NCBI GenBank assembly: GCA_021813225.1
Contig: JAKALH010000012.1
Coordinates: forward strand, 1-17,678
Length of the DNA stretch: 17,678 nt
From: Chloroflexota bacterium
Lineage (GTDB): Bacteria > Chloroflexota > Anaerolineae > J036 > Brachytrichaceae
Reading direction: 5' to 3'
Shown: positions 7,401 to 13,725 of the stretch, one piece after another
How the letters are laid out: every line of letters begins with the position of its first letter
Numbering within the stretch: position 1 is the stretch's first letter
Notes under the pieces: generated by a model
What the model was told of the DNA's origin: nothing
Database searches by the model: none
What the model saw: the letters and a program-made list of their open reading frames with translations, nothing else
Position numbers and translations under genes: made by a program

Positions 7401-8192
7401 ATGGAGAACATTAGCAACCTGATCGTCACTGTCGTCGCCGTGATCGGTGCGATCAGCGCCGCTCTGATTGGCGGCCTGGCAATCTGGACATTCCGCGATA
7501 TCCGTTCACGCTCGCGCGACGTGCTGGTGCAGGTTCTGGCTACCGTCATGGTCGGTGTGATACCCATAGCCGGCATTCTGGTTTACTTTATGCTCCGCCC
7601 TCGTGAAACACTGGCGGAGGGCTATGTGAGAGCGCTGGAGGAAGAGTCGCTGCTTGCCAGCATTGAGCGGCAGGAATTCTGCCCGTCATGCGGCCGGCGC
7701 GTCGATGACGATATGGTTTACTGCCCGGCGTGCCATACGACGCTGCGCAGTTCCTGCCCGAACTGCCATCGCGCCGTTCACCTGTCCTGGGACCTGTGCC
7801 CGTACTGCGGCGAGACGCTTCAGCCGGAGACATCGGCCATCAACAAGCCCGCCCGCCGCCGCGTAGCGCCCGCATCGTCGCAGGCGAAGCCATCATTGCC
7901 CCCTTCGGTCCAGCAGACCAATCCCGCCATAGCGTCCGACGATGGCAACGCGACGACCAGCTCCGGATTCACCGGCCTGCTCGATAAAGTGGGCGGCGCG
8001 ATTGAAAATCTGATGGATCGCGTCAGCTCACGCGGACAGGGACAGACGCAGCCCTCATACAGTCAAACGATGAGCCAGCCGGAAGAGGATACTCCGGCGG
8101 TTCCGGGGCGCCCCCACTCCGCCGGAGACGATGGCAAGGCGACGGCGACAGCCATCAAACCTCTGATCAGCCGGGAAGAACCGCTGGAATAA
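7401..8192 (+). CDS. Membrane protein with two N-terminal helices and a double zinc ribbon
   Basis: A 263-residue protein. Two hydrophobic segments (about residues 7-29 and 42-65) flank a short basic loop (RDIRSRSRD). A charged helix (YVRALEEESLLASIERQ) leads to four CxxC pairs: C94/C97, C108/C111, C119/C122 and C133/C136, in the order CPSC, CPAC, CPNC, CPYC. This spacing fits two zinc ribbons (DZR-like), probably on the cytoplasmic face. Residues 138-263 are rich in Ser, Pro, Gln, Thr and Ala and look disordered. I recognise the general architecture as common in Chloroflexota but know of no experimentally assigned function; a scaffold or sensor role would be a guess. The gene diverges from radC, is convergent with pyk, and stands alone. 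Its start is set by the TATAAT box 8 nt upstream. Confidence 0.85.
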   Translation: MENISNLIVTVVAVIGAISAALIGGLAIWTFRDIRSRSRDVLVQVLATVMVGVIPIAGILVYFMLRPRETLAEGYVRALEEESLLASIERQEFCPSCGRRVDDDMVYCPACHTTLRSSCPNCHRAVHLSWDLCPYCGETLQPETSAINKPARRRVAPASSQAKPSLPPSVQQTNPAIASDDGNATTSSGFTGLLDKVGGAIENLMDRVSSRGQGQTQPSYSQTMSQPEEDTPAVPGRPHSAGDDGKATATAIKPLISREEPLE

Positions 8193-8218
8193 TCCACCGG
8201 CCCCGGCGTGAGCGTGCC

Positions 8219-8233
8219 GGCGGCGTATCCGCC
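8219..8233. terminator. Possible hairpin between convergent genes
   Basis: The 42-bp gap between the zinc-ribbon gene and pyk contains GGCGG-CGTAT-CCGCC, a 5-bp perfect GC stem. A second GC-rich inverted pair, CCGGC/GCCGG around GTGAGCGT, lies just to the left. Neither is followed by a T-run in either direction, so intrinsic termination is only weakly supported. The position, between two converging stops, is the main argument. Confidence 0.25.
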
Positions 8234-8234
8234 A

Positions 8235-9680
8235 TTACAGGGTGTGAACTTTAATCAGGTTGGTTTTGCCTGAGCCGCTGCCTAACGGCACGCCGGCGGT
8301 GATCACAATGCGGTCGCCGGGCTGGGCATGTTTCTTGTCCAGTACATACTGCCGCGCCGCTTCGAACATTTCGTCGATGCCTGTGTAATTCGGCATGACG
8401 ACGGCCCGCACATCCCAGATGAACGCGCTGAACCGGCTGGTGCGCTCGCTTGTGGTGACGACGATGATGGGTGTAGCCGGCCGATGGCGCGCCACCATGC
8501 GCGCCGTGAAGCCTGAGCGCGTCGTACACACGATCACCTTGGCATTAATGCTGCGGGCAATCTCGACGGCCGCCCTTGTAATGGCTTCCGTCGCCGGGTC
8601 GGGCGACGGGATATCGGCGCCGGCCAGATTGAGTGCACCTGCCGCCAGCAGCATACCGGCTGCACAATCCTGTTCCGCCCGTGAAGCGATGCGTTCGAGT
8701 GCGCGCACCGACTCGACCGGATAATCGCCTGCGGCAGTTTCCGCGCTCAACATCACAGCATCGGTGCCGTCCAGCACCGCATTAGCCACATCGCTGGCCT
8801 CGGCGCGCGTTGGCTGCGGGGCGTGAATCATGCTTTGCAGCATCTGTGTGGCGGTGATGACCGGGACGCCTGCGCGCAGGCAACTATGGATGATTTTCTT
8901 CTGGTAAAAAGGCACATCCTCGGCGGGCGCTTCGACTCCCAGGTCGCCGCGCGCCACCATGACGATGTCCACTTCGCGCAGGATGTTCGCCAGGTCGTCG
9001 ACGGCTTCGGGCTTTTCGATCTTGGCAACGACGAGTTGATTTCCCTTAAGCTCCGCCAGCAGGCTGCGCAAAGCCCGGATGTCGGCGGCGCTTCTCACGA
9101 ACGACAGCGCCACGGCATCGACCTGCTGCGCGACCGCAAACTGCACATCGACCCGATCTTTTTCGGTGATTGACGATACCGCCAGATGTGCGCCTGGTAT
9201 AGCCACGCCTTTGTGCGATGTCAGTATGCCACCGGTGACTACGCGGCACAGCACGGCGCCATCCTGCGGCACACCGGTGACCGCCAGTTCGAGCGAGCCG
9301 TCGTCGATCAGTACCCGCTGGCCGGTGGCCGCCGCGGCGATCAGGTCAGCATGCGGGAGCGGGATAATCGTCGATTCATTCGAGCCGCCGAAGGCGCTGC
9401 GCGACGACAGCATGACGGTGTGGTCGCGCACCAGGCTAACCCCGCCAGGCGGGATTTCGCCGACCCGGAATTTAGGTCCCTGCAGATCACCCAGCACCGC
9501 CACCAGCCGGTTCTCTTCCTGCGCCAGCCGGCGCACCATTTCGATGCGGCGGGCATGTTCATCATGTGTGCCGTGCGAGAAATTCACGCGCGCCACATCC
9601 ATGCCTGCGCGGACCATCTCGCGCAGGACCGGCTCCGGATCGGTGGCCGGGCCCAGCGTGCAGACAATTTTGGTGCGCAT
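8235..9680 (-). CDS. pyk: Pyruvate kinase
   Basis: A 481-residue protein, the normal length for bacterial pyruvate kinase, which transfers phosphate from phosphoenolpyruvate to ADP in the last step of glycolysis. It opens RTKIVCTLGPAT and has ARVNFSHG and LGDLQGPKFRVGEI in the barrel. The active-site signature is K220-I-E222-KPEAV, then VMVARGDLGVE (metal and PEP binding) and ITATQMLQSM...PTRAEASDVANAVLDGTDAVMLSAETA. The B domain is present between residues of about 70 and 165. The C-terminal allosteric domain has CTTRSGFTARMVARHRP and ends GSGKTNLIKVHTL. The start codon shares one base with the degV stop (TGATG) and has no ribosome site of its own, so coupling to degV is likely. The pairing with degV is unusual in function but could simply be shared expression. 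Confidence 0.97.
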   Translation of the reverse strand: MRTKIVCTLGPATDPEPVLREMVRAGMDVARVNFSHGTHDEHARRIEMVRRLAQEENRLVAVLGDLQGPKFRVGEIPPGGVSLVRDHTVMLSSRSAFGGSNESTIIPLPHADLIAAAATGQRVLIDDGSLELAVTGVPQDGAVLCRVVTGGILTSHKGVAIPGAHLAVSSITEKDRVDVQFAVAQQVDAVALSFVRSAADIRALRSLLAELKGNQLVVAKIEKPEAVDDLANILREVDIVMVARGDLGVEAPAEDVPFYQKKIIHSCLRAGVPVITATQMLQSMIHAPQPTRAEASDVANAVLDGTDAVMLSAETAAGDYPVESVRALERIASRAEQDCAAGMLLAAGALNLAGADIPSPDPATEAITRAAVEIARSINAKVIVCTTRSGFTARMVARHRPATPIIVVTTSERTSRFSAFIWDVRAVVMPNYTGIDEMFEAARQYVLDKKHAQPGDRIVITAGVPLGSGSGKTNLIKVHTL

Positions 9681-10510
9681 CAGGCTATATAGGCTATCCC
9701 GACTGCGCCGGGGCCTGAATGGGTGGCGACGACCGGCCCGGCTTCGATCACAACCGGTTCTTTAATCGATATTTCTTTGCCGCATGCCGCCATCAGTTCC
9801 TGTGCGGCTGCCGGCGCGTCCGCATGCATGAAGGCGATGCGGTGCCCCGCAGACGATCCCAGGTCCTGCGCCGCTATCTCCTTCAGGCGGGTTACCGCAC
9901 GCGACATCGTGCGCACGCGCTCCACTGGCTCCAGCCGGCCATCCTTGACTGCAATGATCGGTTTAAACTGCAACATGCTGCCCAGGAACGCCTGCGCCGC
10001 GCCGATGCGCCCGCCGCGCCGCAGGTTCTCCAGCGTCTCCAGCGCAAAAAGCAGGCGGGTGCGCGGAACCAGCGCCTCGATCTCTCGCCTGATTTCAGAT
10101 GCGGTTGCGCCCTGCCTGGCCATGGCAGCGGCAGCAATGACGAGCAGCGACAGTCCGGCGTTGACATTGCGGCTGTCCATGATGGTGATGTCGCCGCCGA
10201 CCAGCTCGCGCGCCGCTTCCGCCGACCCAATCGTGCCGCTGAGGTCGCGCGACACATGGATCGAGACGATGGACTCGCCAGGAAATTGCCTGTAAATACT
10301 GGCAAAGTCGCCAACCGAAGGCTGCGATGTGGAAGGGAAGCTGGGATTCGTCTTCAGTTGCCCATAAAACTGCTCGTTGTTGATTGTGACGCCATCCTGG
10401 TAAGTTTTCTTCCCGAACAGGACATAAAGCGGCGCTACCGCCGCCAGGCCATATTGTTCCGCTTGCTGCTTTGACAGATCACAGGTCGAGTCCGTGACGA
10501 TTTTTACCAT
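9680..10510 (-). CDS. degV: DegV family fatty-acid-binding protein
   Basis: A 276-residue protein when started at 10510 (MVKIVTDSTCDLS). Family marks are T6-D7-S8 near the N-terminus, the STSQPS motif at residues 60-65, SRDLSGTIGSAEAAREL, and the two-lobe EDD fold length. DegV/FakB proteins hold a single fatty acid; in Firmicutes FakB presents it to the kinase FakA to make acyl-phosphate for phospholipid synthesis. No FakA (Dak-type) kinase lies in this window, so the partner is unknown here. The frame extends 14 codons upstream, but the ATG at 10510 is preferred because family proteins begin right at this strand and a GAGGTAGG ribosome site precedes it at a usable distance. pyk starts within its stop codon. 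The gene diverges from glycosyltransferase C across 123 bp. Confidence 0.92.
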   Translation of the reverse strand: MVKIVTDSTCDLSKQQAEQYGLAAVAPLYVLFGKKTYQDGVTINNEQFYGQLKTNPSFPSTSQPSVGDFASIYRQFPGESIVSIHVSRDLSGTIGSAEAARELVGGDITIMDSRNVNAGLSLLVIAAAAMARQGATASEIRREIEALVPRTRLLFALETLENLRRGGRIGAAQAFLGSMLQFKPIIAVKDGRLEPVERVRTMSRAVTRLKEIAAQDLGSSAGHRIAFMHADAPAAAQELMAACGKEISIKEPVVIEAGPVVATHSGPGAVGIAYIA

Positions 10511-10531
10511 GTTGTCGCCTACCTCGGTCGT

Positions 10532-10537
10532 ATTGTA
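10532..10537 (-). promoter_or_regulatory. Candidate -10 box (TACAAT) of degV-pyk
   Basis: Minus-strand TACAAT at 10537-10532 lies 21 nt before the degV ATG. It gives a predicted leader of about 15 nt that contains a GAGG ribosome site. Five of six bases match the -10 consensus. A -35 element is not obvious. Confidence 0.4.
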
Positions 10538-10582
10538 GTGTGATTGCCGCACCGGGCGGTCACTGGCTCATGTTATCCCGAT

Positions 10583-10617
10583 TGCCGGCTCACTGCATAC
10601 GGCATATCGTATATGAT
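10583..10617 (+). promoter_or_regulatory. Possible promoter region of glycosyltransferase C
   Basis: TTGCCG (10583-10588), a 16-bp spacer and TATCGT (10605-10610) form a weak -35/-10 pair, each matching four of six consensus bases. An overlapping TATGAT (10612-10617) is an alternative -10. Either would start a short leader before the ATG at 10634. Both are weak and unconfirmed. Confidence 0.25.
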
Positions 10618-10633
10618 AAGTGAGCGATTGCCA

Positions 10634-12973
10634 ATGAAAGCCAACGCCACGCCGGAACGCCCGCCAGCTCACTTTGTACTCATTGCCATTCTGGCTATTT
10701 TCGTTGTCAGCGGGTTGATCTACAGCGTCAGCACCCCGTTACTGGATGTATCCGATGAGGTGCGCCACTATGCCATGGTGGAGCAGTTGGCACAAGGTAA
10801 AGGCCTGCCTGTTCAGAAGCCCGCGCAACACGGTTTTTACGAGCAAGAAGGCAGTCAACCCCCTTTGTACTACGCCCTGATGGCGCTGGCGGCGCTGCCC
10901 TTTGACCGCGGCGATTTCATGCAGGTGGCGCAATTCAACCCGCACGCGCGTCTGGGCCGGGCTGATGCAACCAACAACTTCAATCAATTGATCCATGGCA
11001 ATGCGGAGCAGTTCCCGTGGCATGGCACGGCGCTGGTCGTGCATCTGATCCGCGTGATCGGCGTCATTATGGGCGCACTGACGGTGGGATTTACGTATCT
11101 GCTGGCGAGAACGCTGCTGCCCGACGATGGCACGGCGGATGCGCCGCGCTTCCAGGCATTGATGCCGCTGGCTGCGGCGGCGCTGACGGCATTCAATCCC
11201 ATGTTCGTCTTTATCAGCGCCTCGGTGAACAATGATACGCTGGCTGCGCTGCTGTCGTCGCTGGGGCTGCTGCTGGGTGCGCGAATTGTGCGCTCCGGGC
11301 TGACCTGGCGGCGCGCCATCATGCTGGGCGCCGTACTGGGCTGCGCCGCCATCGCCAAGTCGTCGGCGCTGGCGCTGGTGGTCATCGTACCCGCGGCGAT
11401 CCTGTTCAGCGAGTGGCGTGGACTCTGGCGCCGCGCCGGTGGCAGGGCGATGCGAACCAGCATCGCTCAACTGCTCCTGATACTGTTGCTGACCGGCATC
11501 ATTGCGGGATGGTGGTACGTGCGCAACGCCTGGCTGTATCAGGGTGATTTCACCGGCACGACCATGATGGCGACTATCGCCGGGATGCGCGACAGACTTC
11601 CTACCCCTCTGGAACTGCTGGGCGAATGGGACGGTTTTCGCAAGGCCTACCTCGGGCTGTTCGGCGCGGTGAACATCCCGATGGCAGACTGGATTTACGG
11701 CGTCTTCGATGCCACGCTGATTCTGGCTGCTGCTGGTCTGCTGCTGGTCGGGCGGGACTGGGTCAGGAATAAACATGACACGCGGCAGGGGGTTGCCGCG
11801 CTGATGTGCCTGGGGACGTTTGGGGTCGAATTCGCCGCACTGGTACGCTGGACTTCCATGACACTGGCCAGCCAGGGCCGTCTGCTCTTCCCGGTAATCA
11901 CGGTCATCTCAACGTTTATCGCCTGGGGTTTGTGGCGCCTGACCTATTGGCCTTTGAAATCCGCCAGCGCGGTGATAAACCGGATGGCGCCGACATTGGC
12001 GCGCGCGGCACTGGTCATGCTTTGCGCCGGGTTTGCGGTATTGACGCTGGCCAGCCCGTTTGTGTACATACAGCCCGCCTACGCGCTGCCGCCGATCCTG
12101 CACGGCGAAAACCAGCTTCCGGCGGATATCCGGCGCACGGAGTTGCGCTTCGGCGACAGCATCCGCTGGATCGGTTATCGGACTGAAAGCACGCGCATCC
12201 AACCCGGTGGTGTATTTATCGTGACGCTGTACTGGCAGGGCCTGAAACCGATGCGCACGAACTACAGCGCCTTTATCCGCCTATACGGCCGCAACGACAC
12301 GGAAGCCTTCCTGCTGGACACCTATCCGGGCGGCGGCATGTGGCAGACTGCGCGCTGGCAGCCCGGCGGCATCATCGCCGATCGATACCAACTGCGCGTG
12401 CCGGTTACGCTCACCAACACAAATCTGATGCCGACCGCATTGTGGATGGATGTGGGATTCTGGAATCTGCAGAGCAAACAGTTCCTGCCGACTTTCGACG
12501 GCGCCGGCAACCCCTCTGGTCGCCAGCGTTACGAGGTTGGCGATATGGCGCCGCTCCCGGCTCAAAGCCGCCCGACCGACATGAAAGCCCCGCACCTGAG
12601 CCTGGCGATCCCGGCAGTCACAGGCGTGACGCAGGTGGGCAGCCAGTTGACTGTTACAGTGACCTGGCGCGCCACAGCAGATTTCACTGACGACTATACG
12701 GTGTTCATGCATCTCTACAATGCCGGTGGGGAGAAAGTCGCGCAGGCCGACGGGCGCGCCGCTAATGGAAACTTCTCGGCGCGCTGGTGGCGGGCCGGGG
12801 ATGTGGTCGTCGATCCGCATACTTTCGAACTGCCGCCAGACTTGCCCAAAGGGGATTACACCGTCCATTACGGCCTGTACCGCCCCGGCGATGGCGCGCG
12901 CATGCCCGCATTCGACGCACAGGGCCATCCCATCAACGACGCCGCACTGATACGGCCGGTTACAATCAGATGA
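10634..12973 (+). CDS. Membrane glycosyltransferase C, GT-C fold (GT39 or DUF2142-like), with two C-terminal beta-sandwich modules
   Basis: A 779-residue membrane protein starting MKANATPERPP. After the first helix comes LLDVSD41-E42-VRH45, then Q75-PPLYY, the counterparts of the acidic catalytic-loop residue and the HPPLYY motif of GT-C enzymes, with Gln in place of His. About ten more helices follow to residue 475 (ending near LASPFVYIQPAYALPP). Two extracytoplasmic beta modules come after: about 504-622 (LYWQGLKPMRTNYSAFIRLYG, WQPGGIIADRYQL) and 652-761 (TVTWRATADFTDDYTVFMHLY, WWRAGDVVVD, KGDYTVHYGLYRPGDGARMP). They resemble the modules of glycosyltransferases A and B. In-frame ATGs at 10613 and 10544 are possible; 10544 overlaps the degV promoter region and is unlikely. 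The stop forms ATGA with a potential rlmB start. Donor and acceptor are unknown. Confidence 0.85.
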   Translation: MKANATPERPPAHFVLIAILAIFVVSGLIYSVSTPLLDVSDEVRHYAMVEQLAQGKGLPVQKPAQHGFYEQEGSQPPLYYALMALAALPFDRGDFMQVAQFNPHARLGRADATNNFNQLIHGNAEQFPWHGTALVVHLIRVIGVIMGALTVGFTYLLARTLLPDDGTADAPRFQALMPLAAAALTAFNPMFVFISASVNNDTLAALLSSLGLLLGARIVRSGLTWRRAIMLGAVLGCAAIAKSSALALVVIVPAAILFSEWRGLWRRAGGRAMRTSIAQLLLILLLTGIIAGWWYVRNAWLYQGDFTGTTMMATIAGMRDRLPTPLELLGEWDGFRKAYLGLFGAVNIPMADWIYGVFDATLILAAAGLLLVGRDWVRNKHDTRQGVAALMCLGTFGVEFAALVRWTSMTLASQGRLLFPVITVISTFIAWGLWRLTYWPLKSASAVINRMAPTLARAALVMLCAGFAVLTLASPFVYIQPAYALPPILHGENQLPADIRRTELRFGDSIRWIGYRTESTRIQPGGVFIVTLYWQGLKPMRTNYSAFIRLYGRNDTEAFLLDTYPGGGMWQTARWQPGGIIADRYQLRVPVTLTNTNLMPTALWMDVGFWNLQSKQFLPTFDGAGNPSGRQRYEVGDMAPLPAQSRPTDMKAPHLSLAIPAVTGVTQVGSQLTVTVTWRATADFTDDYTVFMHLYNAGGEKVAQADGRAANGNFSARWWRAGDVVVDPHTFELPPDLPKGDYTVHYGLYRPGDGARMPAFDAQGHPINDAALIRPVTIR
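12961..12966 (+). promoter_or_regulatory. Candidate -10 box (TACAAT) for leaderless rlmB transcription
   Basis: TACAAT in the last codons of glycosyltransferase C ends 9 nt before the ATG at 12976. The spacing matches that of the other leaderless-type boxes in the window. It favours the MERLYGRH start over the ATG six bases upstream. No -35 is evident. Confidence 0.4.
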
Positions 12974-12975
12974 GC

Positions 12976-13725
12976 ATGGAACGCCTTTACGGCCGGCACG
13001 CCGTTCAAGAATGCCTGCGCGCAGGCCGCCGCTCTGCGCACCGCTTGCTTGTCGCCGAAGGCGCGCGCCAGTCCCCCACCCTGCGCGATATTTTCACCCT
13101 GGCCGAGGCCCGGCGCATCCGCATCGACACCGTGCCGCGGCAGACGCTGGATGCGATTTCCGACCATGCTCACGGCGTGGCGCTCGAAGCGGCTGAGTAC
13201 CCTTACGCCACGCTGGATGTAATCCTGGAGCTGGCGCGGCAGCGCCGTGAACCGCCGCTCGTGCTGGTGCTCGATACATTGCAGGACCCGCAGAATTTCG
13301 GCAACCTGATTCGTGCGGCGGATGCGGTCGGGGCACACGGCATCGTCATCGCGGAGCGGCGCAGCGTTGCCGTGACACCCGCCGTTGTCGGCGCCTCGTC
13401 GGGCGCCGTCGAACACCTGCTGGTGGCCCGCGTCGTGAACCTGGCGCGCGCTCTGGAATCGTTGAAACAGAGCGATGTGTGGATTGTGGCGTTGCAGGAT
13501 GACCCGCGCGCGCAGGATATCTACCGCAGCGACCTGCGCGGTCCGCTGGCGCTCATTGTGGGCAATGAAGGCGACGGCGTCAGCCGGCTGTTGCGCGACC
13601 GGTCGGACTTCCTGCTGAAGCTGCCCATGCGCGGCCGCATCGAATCTCTGAACGCATCCATCGCCGGCGCCGTCGCGCTGTATGAGGTGTTGCGGCAGCG
13701 CAAAGATATAATTCAATCCTTATGA
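12976..13725 (+). CDS. rlmB: 23S rRNA (guanosine-2'-O-)-methyltransferase, TrmH/SpoU family
   Basis: A 249-residue SPOUT methyltransferase. The N-terminal substrate-binding domain starts MERLYGRHAVQECLRAG and includes HAHGVALEAAEY. The knotted SAM domain has all three family motifs: motif 1 with D100..N107-F-G-N110-LIRAAD, motif 2 LIVG196-NEGDGVSRL, and motif 3 LPMRGRIE223-SLN226-ASIAGAVALYE, with the conserved Arg and Asn. This matches RlmB, which methylates the ribose of G2251 in the 23S peptidyl-transferase loop using SAM; other TrmH-type targets cannot be excluded. An ATG at 12970 (adding Met-Ser) overlaps the previous stop as ATGA, but the TACAAT spacing favours 12976. The stop overlaps the argS start as ATGA, so these two translation-related genes are probably coupled. 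Confidence 0.93.
   Translation: MERLYGRHAVQECLRAGRRSAHRLLVAEGARQSPTLRDIFTLAEARRIRIDTVPRQTLDAISDHAHGVALEAAEYPYATLDVILELARQRREPPLVLVLDTLQDPQNFGNLIRAADAVGAHGIVIAERRSVAVTPAVVGASSGAVEHLLVARVVNLARALESLKQSDVWIVALQDDPRAQDIYRSDLRGPLALIVGNEGDGVSRLLRDRSDFLLKLPMRGRIESLNASIAGAVALYEVLRQRKDIIQSL
13707..13712 (+). promoter_or_regulatory. Candidate -10 box (TATAAT) for leaderless argS transcription
   Basis: A perfect TATAAT inside the last rlmB codons (Asp-Ile-Ile) ends 9 nt before the argS ATG at 13722. Codon constraint alone could produce it, but a consensus box at this distance in a GC-rich gene is notable. It may give argS-dcd an internal promoter in addition to read-through from rlmB. Confidence 0.45.

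Noticed and set aside
10739..11776. 345-codon minus-strand frame inside glycosyltransferase C
   Set aside because: Gln/Arg/His-rich shadow of membrane-helix codons; no start signal and no family resemblance.
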